A DNA stretch of 64,000 nt from Allobosea sp. LC85. Its GTDB lineage: Bacteria; Pseudomonadota; Alphaproteobacteria; Rhizobiales; Beijerinckiaceae. How positions within the stretch are numbered: position 1 is the first letter of the stretch; each line of letters starts with the position of its first letter. Both the position numbers and the translations under genes were made by a program. Positions 1-8,790 of the stretch are shown here, in pieces. Below the pieces are notes generated by a model. That model did not search any database and was not told where the DNA came from. It saw only the letters and a list, made by a program, of their open reading frames with translations. The stretch spans positions 172,164 through 236,163 of the forward strand of contig NZ_JPKG01000034.1 of the NCBI RefSeq assembly GCF_000735605.1. The letters run 5' to 3'.

Positions 1-639
1 CGACTCGACGTTGTTGACGGTAGTCGGGCAGCCGTAGAGGCCGACATTGGCCGGGAATGGCGGCTTCAGGCGCGGCATGCCCTTCTTGCCTTCGAGGCTC
101 TCCAGCAGCGCCGTCTCTTCGCCGCAGATATAGGCGCCGGCGCCGTGATGCACATAGAGATCAAACGGATAGCCGTGCTTGTTGTTCTTGCCGATGAGGT
201 TTGCCGCATAGGCCTCGTCGACGGCGCGCTGCAGCGCCTCGCGCTCGCGGACATATTCGCCGCGAATATAGATGTAGGCCGCATGCGCGCCCATGGCGAA
301 GGAGGCGATCAGGCAGCCCTCGACCAGCGTATGCGGGTCGTTGCGCATGATCTCGCGGTCCTTGCAGGTGCCGGGCTCCGATTCGTCGGCATTGACGACG
401 AGGTAATGCGGACGCCCGTCGTTCTGCTTCGGCATGAACGACCACTTGAGTCCGGTCGGGAACCCGGCGCCGCCGCGCCCGCGCAGGCCCGAGTGCTTCA
501 TCTCGTCGATGATCCAATCGCGCCCCTGCTCGAGCAGGAACTTGGTGCCGTCCCAGGCGCCACGCGCCATGGCGCCCTTCAGCGACAGGTCGTGCCGGCC
601 GTAGAGGTTCGTAAAGATGCGGTCGCGATCTGCGAGCAT
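1..639 (-). CDS. nuoF: NADH-quinone oxidoreductase subunit F (N-terminal part)
   Basis: This is the FMN- and NADH-binding subunit of respiratory complex I, in the peripheral arm, where NADH electrons enter. The first 213 residues are present; the gene continues past the left edge. The glycine-rich GLRGRGGAGFPTG motif (residues about 51-63) is the NADH/FMN-binding signature, and ICGEETALLESLEG follows near residue 180. The ATG at 639 gives the MLADRDRIF start usual for the family. It lies 8 bp after nuoE and is the most downstream nuo gene visible. The Cys cluster that binds Fe-S centre N3 would be outside the window. Confidence 0.97.
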   Translation of the reverse strand, partial: MLADRDRIFTNLYGRHDLSLKGAMARGAWDGTKFLLEQGRDWIIDEMKHSGLRGRGGAGFPTGLKWSFMPKQNDGRPHYLVVNADESEPGTCKDREIMRNDPHTLVEGCLIASFAMGAHAAYIYIRGEYVREREALQRAVDEAYAANLIGKNNKHGYPFDLYVHHGAGAYICGEETALLESLEGKKGMPRLKPPFPANVGLYGCPTTVNNVES

Positions 640-647
640 GTCTCGCC

Positions 648-1592
648 TCACTCTTTCGGCTTGTCGCTGGGCTTGGTAGCCCGCGTACGGCGCGCCGGCG
701 CATCGGCCGGCTTCGCAGATTCAGCAACGGCGGCCTTGTCGACCTTGCCGCCAGCTGCCGGCGTGTCCTGAGCCGAACCCGCCGGCTGAGCTGGGGACGA
801 GGGCTTCGGACGGGCAGGAGCCGCCGTTTCGGTCGCGGGCTTGGTCGCGACCGCTGCTGGCGTCGCTTCGGCCGCCTTGGCATCGGCTTCCGCGGCAGCC
901 TTGGCCGCAGCCGCCTCGGCCGCCGCCTTGCGCTGTTCGGCGACGCGAGCCTGCCAGTTGCCCGCGCCGACCATCGAGCCGTCATAGAGGCCCGGATCCT
1001 TCAGCGTCTCGCCACCGCCGACCGGTTCCGAGCAGGAGCGGTCGATCTGCGGGCCGGACTTGGTCGGACGATCGTGTCGCAGATCGTCGAGGAGCGCGCG
1101 GAAATTCTCGGGCGTCAGGTCTTCGTAATAGTCGAAATTGATCTGCGCCATCGGGGCGTTGCAGCAGGCGCCGAGGCATTCGACCTCGAGCCAGGACAGC
1201 TTGCCATCGGCAGAAACGGTCGATTGCGGGCCGATGACGTCCTCGCAGACCTTCTTCAGCGCCTCGGCACCGCGCAGCGCGCAAGGGGTCGTGCCGCAGA
1301 GCTGGATGAAGTGAGCTCCGACCGGCTGCAGGTTGAACATGGTGTAGAAGGTCGCGATCTCCAGCACGCGCATCGGTGCCATCGAGAGCTTCTTCGCCAC
1401 CGCCTCGATCGCGGCGCGCGGAACCCAGCCGTGATGCTGTTCCTGCGCCTTCCACAGCAGCGGAATCACGGCGGAGGCCTGCCGGCCTTCCGGATATTTG
1501 GCGATCTGCTGATCAGCCCAGTTCTCGTTCGCCGCGGTGAAGGCGAAGGACGCGGGTTGAACGTGATCGGGCGCGAGACGACGGACGGACAT
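648..1592 (-). CDS. nuoE: NADH-quinone oxidoreductase subunit E with long C-terminal tail
   Basis: NuoE carries the [2Fe-2S] centre N1a beside NuoF in complex I. The thioredoxin-like core spans about residues 1-200, with cysteines in LCGTTPC and ECLGACC as cluster ligands. After about residue 215 the 314-residue protein continues into a low-complexity tail of about 100 residues, rich in Ala, Lys, Pro and Glu, which is not part of the catalytic core (E. coli NuoE has about 166 residues). Its ATG overlaps the nuoD stop (TAATG at 1590-1594), so translation is probably coupled. The tail function is unknown. Confidence 0.96.
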   Translation of the reverse strand: MSVRRLAPDHVQPASFAFTAANENWADQQIAKYPEGRQASAVIPLLWKAQEQHHGWVPRAAIEAVAKKLSMAPMRVLEIATFYTMFNLQPVGAHFIQLCGTTPCALRGAEALKKVCEDVIGPQSTVSADGKLSWLEVECLGACCNAPMAQINFDYYEDLTPENFRALLDDLRHDRPTKSGPQIDRSCSEPVGGGETLKDPGLYDGSMVGAGNWQARVAEQRKAAAEAAAAKAAAEADAKAAEATPAAVATKPATETAAPARPKPSSPAQPAGSAQDTPAAGGKVDKAAVAESAKPADAPARRTRATKPSDKPKE

Positions 1593-2782
1593 TAGCGGTC
1601 CACCTCACCAAAGACGATGTCGAGAGAGCCGAGGATCGCGGAGACGTCCGCCAGCATGTGCTTGCGGCACATGAAATCCATGGCCTGGAGATGGGCGAAG
1701 CCCGGAGCCTTGATCTTGCAGCGATAGGGCTGGTTGGTGCCGTCGGAGACGAGATAGACGCCGAACTCGCCCTTCGGCGCCTCGACGGCGGCGTAGACTT
1801 CGCCTTCGGGGACCTTGTAGCCCTCGGTGTAGAGCTTGAAATGGTGGATGAGCGCTTCCATCGAGCGCTTCATCTCACCGCGCTTCGGCGGCACCATCTT
1901 GCCGTCGAGCGAAGAGACCGGCCCGCCGCCATCGGCCGCCAGCAGCTTTTCGCAGCACTGCTTCATGATGCGCACGGACTGGCGCATTTCTTCCATGCGG
2001 ATGCAGTAGCGGTCGTAGCAGTCGCCGTTCTTGCCGATGGGGATGTCGAATTCCATCTCCTCGTAGCATTCATAGGGCTGGCTCTTGCGCAGGTCCCAGG
2101 CGGCGCCGGAGCCGCGCACCATCACGCCCGAGAACCCCCATTTCCAGCAGGTATCGAGATCGACGACGCCGATATCGACATTGCGCTGCTTGAAGATGCG
2201 GTTGTCGGTGAGCAGCCCCTCGAGGTCGTCGCAGACTTTGAGGAAGGGGTCGCACCATTCGGCGATATCGTGGATCAGCGAGGGCGGCAGGTCCTGGTGG
2301 ACGCCGCCCGGCCGGATATAGGCCGCATGCATGCGCGCGCCGCAGGCCCGCTCATAGAAGATCATCAGCTTCTCGCGTTCCTCGAAACCCCAGAGCGGCG
2401 GCGTCAGCGCGCCGACATCCATCGCTTGCGTGGTGACATTGAGGATATGCGAGAGGATGCGGCCGATCTCGGAATAGAGCACGCGGATGAGTTGCCCGCG
2501 CCGTGGCACGGTCACCCCCATCAGCTTCTCGACCGCGAGCGAATAAGCATGCTCCTGGTTCATCGGCGCGACATAGTCGAGCCGGTCGAAATAGGGCAGC
2601 GCCTGCAGATAGGTCTTGGCCTCGATCAGCTTCTCGGTACCGCGATGCAGCAAGCCGATATGCGGATCGACGCGCTCGACGATCTCACCGTCGAGTTCCA
2701 GGACGAGGCGCAGCACACCGTGCGCGGCCGGGTGCTGCGGCCCGAAATTGATCGAGAAATTGCGGATGTTGTGTTCGGTCAT
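1592..2782 (-). CDS. nuoD: NADH-quinone oxidoreductase subunit D
   Basis: NuoD (396 residues) is the 49-kDa subunit that forms the quinone-binding cavity next to cluster N2 in complex I. The N-terminus has FGPQHPAAHGVLRL, the signature of the hydrogenase-derived large subunit, and the C-terminus ends in SLDIVFGEVDR as in other alphaproteobacterial NuoD proteins. The frame is open further upstream, but ATG 2782 gives the family N-terminus MTEHNIRNFSINFGPQHP; the upstream stretch overlaps the GFA-like gene and has no NuoD similarity. Gene order is nuoC-GFA-nuoD-nuoE; E. coli fuses C and D instead. Confidence 0.97.
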   Translation of the reverse strand: MTEHNIRNFSINFGPQHPAAHGVLRLVLELDGEIVERVDPHIGLLHRGTEKLIEAKTYLQALPYFDRLDYVAPMNQEHAYSLAVEKLMGVTVPRRGQLIRVLYSEIGRILSHILNVTTQAMDVGALTPPLWGFEEREKLMIFYERACGARMHAAYIRPGGVHQDLPPSLIHDIAEWCDPFLKVCDDLEGLLTDNRIFKQRNVDIGVVDLDTCWKWGFSGVMVRGSGAAWDLRKSQPYECYEEMEFDIPIGKNGDCYDRYCIRMEEMRQSVRIMKQCCEKLLAADGGGPVSSLDGKMVPPKRGEMKRSMEALIHHFKLYTEGYKVPEGEVYAAVEAPKGEFGVYLVSDGTNQPYRCKIKAPGFAHLQAMDFMCRKHMLADVSAILGSLDIVFGEVDR

Positions 2783-2784
2783 TC

Positions 2785-3219
2785 TCAGCCCGCCTGTTTC
2801 GCGGCGAATTCGGCGACGACCTGCGCGCCGGTCTTGCGCGTCCGCTCTCCTGCAAAGACATAGAGGGCTGGCTTCTCGTCGATGAAGATTTCTTCGGTAA
2901 AGGTGAAGGACGAAAGGTCGTCGAAGCTCTGCATCGAGACGGCGACATGCCCATCCCCGCCGCGCAGCCGCCAAAACAGGCTGGAGCCGCAGGTCTTGCA
3001 GAACACGCGCTCGCCCCAGTCAGAGGACGGGTAGACACCGAGCGCAGTGTCGTCGACGACGGTCACTCCGGTGCAGGGCACGGCCATGAAGGTGCCGCCG
3101 CTCCATTTCCGGCACATGCCGCAATGGCAGACATCCATTTCCAGCTTCTCGGGCACGGCCGCAAAACGGACCGCGCCGCAGAGACAGCCTCCGGACAGGG
3201 ATTTGTCGGCAGCAGCCAT
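2785..3219 (-). CDS. GFA / CENP-V family zinc protein inside the nuo operon
   Basis: A 144-residue protein of the glutathione-dependent formaldehyde-activating (GFA/CENP-V) family. It shows the family's zinc-binding cysteines: GGCLCGAVRF at residues about 10-19, CHCGMCRKWSGG near residues 31-42, and FCKTCGSSLF near 73-82. The family takes its name from an enzyme that speeds S-hydroxymethylglutathione formation, but most members are uncharacterised. It sits exactly between nuoC (5-bp gap) and nuoD (2-bp gap) on the same strand, so it must be co-transcribed and probably translationally coupled with complex I. No link between this family and complex I is established; the role here is unknown. 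Confidence 0.85.
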   Translation of the reverse strand: MAAADKSLSGGCLCGAVRFAAVPEKLEMDVCHCGMCRKWSGGTFMAVPCTGVTVVDDTALGVYPSSDWGERVFCKTCGSSLFWRLRGGDGHVAVSMQSFDDLSSFTFTEEIFIDEKPALYVFAGERTRKTGAQVVAEFAAKQAG

Positions 3220-3224
3220 CGCGC

Positions 3225-3830
3225 TCAGGCTCCCTTCGCCTTCTCGTCACCGGGCAGCACGTAATCCGTGCCTTCCCAGGGGCTCAAAAAGTCGAAATTC
3301 CTGAATTCCTGGTTGAGCTTCACCGGTTCGTAGACGACCCGCTTCTGTTCGTCGTCATAGCGAACCTCGACGAATCCGGTCAGCGGGAAATCCTTGCGCA
3401 GCGGATAGCCCTCAAACCCGTAATCGGTGAGGATACGACGCAGGTCCGGGTGTCCCGAAAACAGGATTCCGTAGAAATCATAGGCTTCGCGCTCGTACCA
3501 GTTCGCGGCCGGGAAGATATCGATGATTGACGGAACCGGGGTCGCCTCGTCCGTCTGCACCTTGACCCGGATACGCCGGTTATGGCGCGGTGACAGCAGA
3601 TGATAGACGACATCGAAGCGCCTTTCGCGCCTCGGATAATCGGCGCCGGCGATATCGGTGAAGTTCACGAAACGAAAGCGCGAATCATCGCGAAGCGTCG
3701 CCATGATCTGGACGATCGACGCGGCCTCGGCCTCGATCGTCAACTCCTCGAAGGCGACGACAGCCTTCACGACGGCGCCGGGCAGCGCAGCCTTGATCTC
3801 TTCACCGAGTGTCACGAGCTCTTCGCTCAT
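3225..3830 (-). CDS. nuoC: NADH-quinone oxidoreductase subunit C
   Basis: NuoC (201 residues) is the 30-kDa peripheral-arm subunit of complex I. The family signature ERExYDFYGIxFxGHPDLRRIL is clear: WYEREAYDFYGILFSGHPDL near residues 112-131, followed by GYPLRKDFPLTG. The C-terminus FRNFDFLSPWEGTDYVLPGD is typical for alphaproteobacteria. ATG 3830 is the only sensible start. It is separate from nuoD and followed 5 bp later by the GFA-like gene. Confidence 0.96.
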   Translation of the reverse strand: MSEELVTLGEEIKAALPGAVVKAVVAFEELTIEAEAASIVQIMATLRDDSRFRFVNFTDIAGADYPRRERRFDVVYHLLSPRHNRRIRVKVQTDEATPVPSIIDIFPAANWYEREAYDFYGILFSGHPDLRRILTDYGFEGYPLRKDFPLTGFVEVRYDDEQKRVVYEPVKLNQEFRNFDFLSPWEGTDYVLPGDEKAKGA

Positions 3831-3904
3831 CTCAACCTCAACCTTTTCGCCGCTCGTCTCGTCACGACCGGAGCAATACCCGCCTTGGTGCGATGCGGGG
3901 GCGT

Positions 3905-4489
3905 TTACCGTTCGATCGTGCCTGTGCGCCGAATCTTCTTCTGCAGCAGCAGCACGCCATAGAGCAGCGCTTCCGCAGTCGGCGGGCAGCCGGGAACATA
4001 GATGTCGATCGGCACGATCCGGTCGCAGCCGCGCACCACCGAGTAGCTGTAGTGGTAATAACCGCCGCCATTGGCGCAGGAGCCCATCGAGATGACGTAG
4101 CGCGGCTCCGGCATCTGGTCATAGACCTTGCGCAGCGCCGGAGCCATCTTGTTGGTCAGCGTACCGGCAACGATCATCACATCCGACTGGCGTGGAGACG
4201 CGCGTGGCGCGAAGCCGAAGCGCTCGACATCATAGCGCGGCATCGACATCTGCATCATCTCGACCGCGCAACAGGCGAGGCCGAAGGTCATCCACATCAG
4301 CGAGCCGGTCCGGGACCAGTTGATCAGATCGTCGGTCGCCGTGACGAGGAAACCCTTGTCGGCGAGTTCGTTGTTGATCTCGACGAAGAAGGGATCGCGC
4401 GCACCCACCGGCTTCCCGTCGGGGCCGAGCAGCCCCCGGGGCGCGGGCGCGACGAGCGGATCGCCGCGGTCGATCGCTGTGATTGCCAT
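3905..4489 (-). CDS. nuoB: NADH-quinone oxidoreductase subunit B
   Basis: NuoB (194 residues) holds the [4Fe-4S] cluster N2, the last electron carrier before quinone in complex I. The four ligand cysteines are visible: the tandem pair in GLACCAVEMM, one in GSCANGGG and one in VPGCPPTAEALL. The first 35 or so residues form a variable extension before the core (NWSRTGSLMWMTFGLACC). It lies between nuoA and nuoC on the minus strand, with a 74-bp gap before nuoC and 65 bp after nuoA. Confidence 0.97.
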   Translation of the reverse strand: MAITAIDRGDPLVAPAPRGLLGPDGKPVGARDPFFVEINNELADKGFLVTATDDLINWSRTGSLMWMTFGLACCAVEMMQMSMPRYDVERFGFAPRASPRQSDVMIVAGTLTNKMAPALRKVYDQMPEPRYVISMGSCANGGGYYHYSYSVVRGCDRIVPIDIYVPGCPPTAEALLYGVLLLQKKIRRTGTIER

Positions 4490-4554
4490 GAAACTACCCT
4501 TGTGAACCCGTTACCGTCAGATCAACACCGAGGCGGCGCCTCGCGAACCGACAG

Positions 4555-4935
4555 CTAGTCCCACTCCAATGCGCCCTTGCGCCACTCGTAGACGAAGCCA
4601 ACGGTCAAGACGCCCAGAAAGATCATCATTGACCAAAAACCATACCAGCCGAGATCGCCGAACGCGACCGCCCATGGGAACAGGAAGGCGACCTCGAGAT
4701 CGAAGATGATGAACAGGATGGAGACCAGGTAGAAGCGGACATCGAACTTCATGCGCGCGTCATCGAACGCATTGAAACCGCACTCATAGGCGGAGAGCTT
4801 TTCAGCGTCCGGCTTGGAAAATGCGACTGCGAACGGCGCGATCAGCAGCGCAAGACCAATGACCATGGAAACGCCGATGAAGATGGCCAGCGGCAGGTAG
4901 TCGCTCAGCAAGGACGGTACAGGTAATGCTTGCAT
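4555..4935 (-). CDS. nuoA: NADH-quinone oxidoreductase subunit A
   Basis: NuoA (126 residues) is a three-helix membrane subunit at the junction of the two arms of complex I. Hydrophobic segments are near residues 10-35, 66-88 and 95-117. The loop signature YECGFNAFDDARMKFDVRFYLVSILFIIFDLE is present (residues about 49-80; key residues E50, C51 and the FDxE end). The frame is open upstream, but ATG 4935 gives the expected MQALPVPSLLSDYLPLAIF start. It is the first gene of the nuo operon here; the promoter should lie within 4936-5177. Confidence 0.96.
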   Translation of the reverse strand: MQALPVPSLLSDYLPLAIFIGVSMVIGLALLIAPFAVAFSKPDAEKLSAYECGFNAFDDARMKFDVRFYLVSILFIIFDLEVAFLFPWAVAFGDLGWYGFWSMMIFLGVLTVGFVYEWRKGALEWD

Positions 4936-5177
4936 GGACAACCTCGCTTCGCGGGCCCAGACCCGCGGCACACGCATCGGCAGTCGATTAGCCCCTACTC
5001 TAGAATCACGCAAGGGTTCGCCGCGCCGCACAACCGCGCCACGGCAATGAACCAGGCGCATTGCACGCAATTTTTACCGCAAGATCGATAGCTCGCACCG
5101 ACCGGCAAGCGCACGGCGCGACAAGATGGTTACGAATCGGCCTAATTGCGGGAATCAGCCGCCCAGGAGCGAGACGC

Positions 5178-5501
5178 ATGGTCCGACCTCTCCACCGTAT
5201 CGCGGCGCTCGCGACTCTGGCCGGAAGCTTGCTCGCACCCGCCGGCGCTCCGCATGCCGAGGGTATCGACCTCACCCGCGCGACCTGCGCCGATTTCAGC
5301 GCAATGACCGGCAACGACCAGAGCCAGCTCGTGCTGTGGCTCGCCGGCTATTATGCGGGCGGTGCGCAGCGTCCGCTGCTCGACGTCGAGAAAGTCACGG
5401 CGGCCCCTGCCGAGCTTCTCGCGCTTTGCGGAAAGACGCCGCAGCTTCCACTCGTAGGCGCCGAAACACGTGCCGTCTTCCTGCCAGCGCCGACACCCTG
5501 A
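5178..5501 (+). CDS. small periplasmic protein, HdeA/HdeB-like
   Basis: A 107-residue exported protein. The N-terminus has a positive start followed by a hydrophobic stretch ending in GAPHAEG, a likely signal peptide of about 28 residues. The mature part fits the HdeA/HdeB acid-stress chaperone pattern: ATCADFSAMTGNDQSQLVLWLAGYY, then a later cysteine in LLALCGKTPQLPL, giving the two cysteines that form the family disulfide. Family membership is moderately sure; acid-stress function in this organism is inference. It starts divergently from nuoA and is followed after 1 bp by the M15-type gene. Confidence 0.7.
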   Translation: MVRPLHRIAALATLAGSLLAPAGAPHAEGIDLTRATCADFSAMTGNDQSQLVLWLAGYYAGGAQRPLLDVEKVTAAPAELLALCGKTPQLPLVGAETRAVFLPAPTP

Positions 5502-5502
5502 G

Positions 5503-6195
5503 ATGCCTTTGCCTAAGCCTTTGCCTGCAGGAAATACCAGATCAACCCCGCGGCCCGGCTTCCCATTGCCGCTGCTCGCGATCGTCTTCGCCCTGACGGC
5601 GTCCCATGCCAGCGCCGAAGACGGCCAGATGGTGCTGGCGCCGCTGCCGCCCGGACGTCCCTTCGATCTGGACCTGCCGGCAAAGACGGTGACGCCTGTC
5701 ATCGTCGTCCCTCCCCCGGCTGTCGCTGATCTTGCTCCCACGCCTGTGAGTGCGCAGGTCGATTCTCCCCCTGCTCCGAATTCTCCAGCGGTCACGGAAC
5801 CTGACGAGGACGAAGGTCCGGAATGGCCGCAGCTGACGCCCGGCCAGAAGGCCGGAGCGGAGCCGGACTTCGATCCGAACGAGAAACCGGACCGGCCGGG
5901 CATCTCGACCGACCCTGGCACCTCGACCGCCTGTCTTCCGCAATTGCTCAAGTCGGTTCTTGGCAAGATTGCCGACAAGTACGGAGCCGTGAAGGTGACC
6001 TCGACCTGGCGCCCGCCCTGGCGCGCCCGGCGCGGCTCCTATCACAAGCGTTGCGAAGCAATGGATTTCCGCGTGCCCGGCGTGCGGCCGCGGGTCGTGC
6101 TCGACTATGCCCGCTCACTGCCAGAGGTCGGCGGCCACAAGGTCTACTGGAACGGACTTATCCACATCGATACGGGACCGCGTCGGCCCTGGTGA
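5503..6195 (+). CDS. exported extensin/M15-type domain protein (YcbK-like)
   Basis: A 230-residue exported protein. It has a signal segment (about residues 18-38, ending SHASAED), a Pro-rich linker to about residue 120, and a C-terminal domain with the M15/DUF882-type pattern: STWRPPWRARRGSYHKRCEAMDFRV gives the SxHxxxxAxDFRV zinc/His-Asp motif, and GLIHIDTGPRRPW the final HxDxGP. Such domains cleave or bind peptidoglycan peptides; some members are thought inactive. It begins 1 bp after the preceding HdeA-like gene, so the two form an operon. The exact family (YcbK versus extensin-like) is not certain. Confidence 0.75.
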   Translation: MPLPKPLPAGNTRSTPRPGFPLPLLAIVFALTASHASAEDGQMVLAPLPPGRPFDLDLPAKTVTPVIVVPPPAVADLAPTPVSAQVDSPPAPNSPAVTEPDEDEGPEWPQLTPGQKAGAEPDFDPNEKPDRPGISTDPGTSTACLPQLLKSVLGKIADKYGAVKVTSTWRPPWRARRGSYHKRCEAMDFRVPGVRPRVVLDYARSLPEVGGHKVYWNGLIHIDTGPRRPW

Positions 6196-6278
6196 GGCCG
6201 GAGGGCGCCTTATCCTGGCTTCCATCGGCCTCAAGGCTTGAAGGCGCGGCGCTGAAGCCTTAAACCGCACCTCTGTGG

Positions 6279-6354
6279 GGGCGGTTAGCTCAGTTGGTAG
6301 AGCATCTCGTTTACACCGAGAGGGTCGGCGGTTCGAGCCCGTCACCGCCCACCA
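6279..6354 (+). tRNA. tRNA-Val (anticodon TAC)
   Basis: A full cloverleaf: acceptor stem GGGCGGT/ACCGCCC, D arm GCTCAGTTGGTAGAGC, anticodon stem TCTCG/CGAGA with loop TTTACAC (anticodon TAC, valine), T arm GGCGGTTCGAGCCCGTC, encoded CCA at 6352-6354. Length 76 nt. Confidence 0.97.
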
Positions 6355-6558
6355 TGCATCGCCCTCAGCGTGCACGCGCTTTTATCGCGCGCCTCGGGCA
6401 GAGCGGCCGACACCGCCTGCGCCCGCGGGGTCTGCAATCGCTGAACGGATACCTATCCGGCCTATATCGCGCCGCAGGGGACGCCGGGCGAACCCGCCGG
6501 CACGAGCAATCTGCGACGCGTTGACCCTTCAGGCCCGATGGTCTCGCGCTCTCCGCTG

Positions 6559-8130
6559 TTAAACGCGGCGCAGCCCGGCGACGCCCCATTCAGTCTCGAA
6601 GGTCGCCAAGGTGCTGAGACCAGATACGGGGTTCCGAATGTCGTCGACAGCGCGAAATTCGAACGAAGCGCGGTCTCGCGTGAAGGTGCAGCGCGTGTAT
6701 CCGTGGCGTTGAGCATCGACGAACTGGATATGTGGGTTGTTCGGAAGCGACGCAACATAGTTGCTGTGATCGCCCAGGCGCGAGCTGATCGCTCCGCAGA
6801 CGATGTGCGCTGCGACGACATCCGAGTCCATATCCTGGTGCCCGGCTGGGACATTCGAGGCGACGAACCCGTGAATATCGCCTCCGAGGACTACTGTGTC
6901 GCGGCTCGGACGCGCGGCGATGAGATCGACCATGCGCTGGTGGGCCGCCGCGTAACCACCCCACCCGTCGGTGTCGAGACCGGTTCCGATTTCCAGCTTT
7001 CGCGCGAATGGGGAGAACATGAGTTGCTGGCCGAGAAGCAGCCATCGTCCGCGAGCCGGCTCGGTAAGGCACCGCGCAAGCCAACTCTCCTGATCGAGCC
7101 CCAGCATGGTGCGCTTGGGGTCGAATGCATCCGCGCATTCGCTGGCCGAAACCAACCGACTTCGATCAAGCTGCGGCGCTGGCGGTGGGCAGGCAAGCGG
7201 CGAGCGATATTGGCGTTCGTCGAGCATGATGAGGTCGATCAGGTCGCCGAACGCCAAACGCCGATAGAGGAGTGCATCCGGTCCCAGAGGCCGCTGTGCA
7301 ATTCTCAGCGGCATGTGCTCCCAATAGGCCTGATAGGCAGCAGCACGCTGCCGCAGGAACGCCGCCGCGGGAGGTCGGCCGGGCGCTTGATTCCCCGCAT
7401 AGTCGTTTTCGACGTCGTGATCGTCCCAGATGGCAATCCAGGGAAAGGCAGAGTGCGCCGACTGGATCGCCGGGTCGGTCTTGTACCAGGAATGCATCCG
7501 ACGATAGTCGGCCAACGTCTTTGGAACATCGATCGGGACGTCGCGGACCTTTTGCCTGACGGCGGCCTGGCTCGATGACGGAGCCTCATAGATGTAATCT
7601 CCCAGGTGCAAGACGAAATCGAGGTCTTCATCGGCCATCCGATGATAGGCCGCCCAGTTCCCGTACATCCAATGCTGACATGCGGCTGCGGCGAACCGCA
7701 GGCGCGACACCTGTTGCCCCGGCGCCGGCGCGGTCCGGGTCCTACCGATTGGGCTTTCGGTGTTCTCGGCACGAAAGCGGTACCAATAGGAACGTCCGGG
7801 TTCGAGGCCGCTCACCTCGACATGCACCGAATGTGCGAATTCTGGCATCGCCAGAGTGACTCCGGTCCGCACGACATCCTGCAGCCGCTCGTCGCGTGCC
7901 ACCTCCCAGACAACCTCGACGGGCGCCTCGCCCATGCCGCCGTCAGCCGCCACAGCATCGCGAACCAGTCTCGTCCACAGCACGACGCCGTCCGGCCAGG
8001 GATCTCCTGAGGCGATCCCGAGTTTGAAGATGCTGCCTGAGGACGATCGAACCGGGCTCGCTGCAAGAGAGGCCGACAAGCCGATGCCGATGGCTCCGGC
8101 GAGCGTGTCGCGGCGCGTGTAGGACGTCAT
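6559..8130 (-). CDS. phoD: PhoD-family alkaline phosphatase/phosphodiesterase (exported)
   Basis: A 523-residue secreted metallophosphatase of the PhoD family, which hydrolyses phosphate mono- and diesters outside the cytoplasm. The N-terminus MTSYTRRDTLAGAIGIGLSA is a twin-arginine (Tat) type signal. An N-terminal PhoD domain includes FKLGIASGDPWPDGVVLWTR; the metal-binding core includes HLGDYIYE, AIWDDHDVENDYAG and VVLGGDIHGF. The frame continues 24 codons upstream, but ATG 8130 follows GGAGG at 8 bp and places the RR motif correctly. No neighbour shares a pathway; Pho-box control could not be confirmed by eye. Confidence 0.92.
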   Translation of the reverse strand: MTSYTRRDTLAGAIGIGLSASLAASPVRSSSGSIFKLGIASGDPWPDGVVLWTRLVRDAVAADGGMGEAPVEVVWEVARDERLQDVVRTGVTLAMPEFAHSVHVEVSGLEPGRSYWYRFRAENTESPIGRTRTAPAPGQQVSRLRFAAAACQHWMYGNWAAYHRMADEDLDFVLHLGDYIYEAPSSSQAAVRQKVRDVPIDVPKTLADYRRMHSWYKTDPAIQSAHSAFPWIAIWDDHDVENDYAGNQAPGRPPAAAFLRQRAAAYQAYWEHMPLRIAQRPLGPDALLYRRLAFGDLIDLIMLDERQYRSPLACPPPAPQLDRSRLVSASECADAFDPKRTMLGLDQESWLARCLTEPARGRWLLLGQQLMFSPFARKLEIGTGLDTDGWGGYAAAHQRMVDLIAARPSRDTVVLGGDIHGFVASNVPAGHQDMDSDVVAAHIVCGAISSRLGDHSNYVASLPNNPHIQFVDAQRHGYTRCTFTRDRASFEFRAVDDIRNPVSGLSTLATFETEWGVAGLRRV

Positions 8131-8713
8131 TGTCGTTGCCTCCACTGGAGCGATCGCCAGCCGATGCGGCACGGTCCGATCTGCATGCGTGGAGGCTGGC
8201 AACGCAGTCGGCGCGGGGCAAATAGATTTTTGAATCCCGATAGATAGAAAAAAGCGATGAGATGACCAGGATGATTACTGGGGGAAGCAGCGCGGTCCGT
8301 ACGGGAGGGCGCCGCTCTGATCGGCAACCTTGCGGCCCGTCGCTTCCAGCCCGCTCCTGCTGCTGGGATTGACGTCGGCTGTGGATAACTTGGCCCGCCT
8401 CCCCGAAGTGAATCCAGGCCTCCTCTGCTTTTCACGCGGAAACCTCCCCCGGTCTCTATCGCGTGTCCATTATTGCCGCGAACCTTGACGCAACGGGGCG
8501 GCAACAGCCGCGAGCGAACGTGGCGATGAAATCGCGTTCCACGCGCATGGAGCCTCGATTTGCACAGAGAAAGGCGGAGGCTTGTGCCTGCTAGCGCCCC
8601 TGAAGGTTTGGAATTTGGGGAAGATGAATTTTGCCGGCACCTCGCGCTTGACACTGCCGGCCCGGCACCCTAATCCCAACCTCGCTGAGGCCAAGACGCC
8701 TTAGCCGCCCTGC
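8131..8713. other. intergenic region, no gene seen
   Basis: A 583-bp stretch between phoD and tRNA-Asp. Open frames here are short, Arg-rich shadows. An A/T-rich patch near 8221-8260 could hold the phoD promoter. I see no recognisable RNA or protein gene. Confidence 0.5.
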
Positions 8714-8790
8714 GCGGGCGTAGCTCAGTTGGTTAGAGTGCCGGCCTGTCACGCCGGAGGTCGCGGGTTCGAGCCCCGTCGCCCGCGCCA
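8714..8790 (+). tRNA. tRNA-Asp (anticodon GTC)
   Basis: Cloverleaf with acceptor stem GCGGGCG/CGCCCGC, D arm AGCTCAGTTGGTTAGAGT, anticodon stem CCGGC/GCCGG with loop CTGTCAC (anticodon GTC, aspartate), T arm CGGGTTCGAGCCCCG and encoded CCA at 8788-8790. Length 77 nt. Confidence 0.97.
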
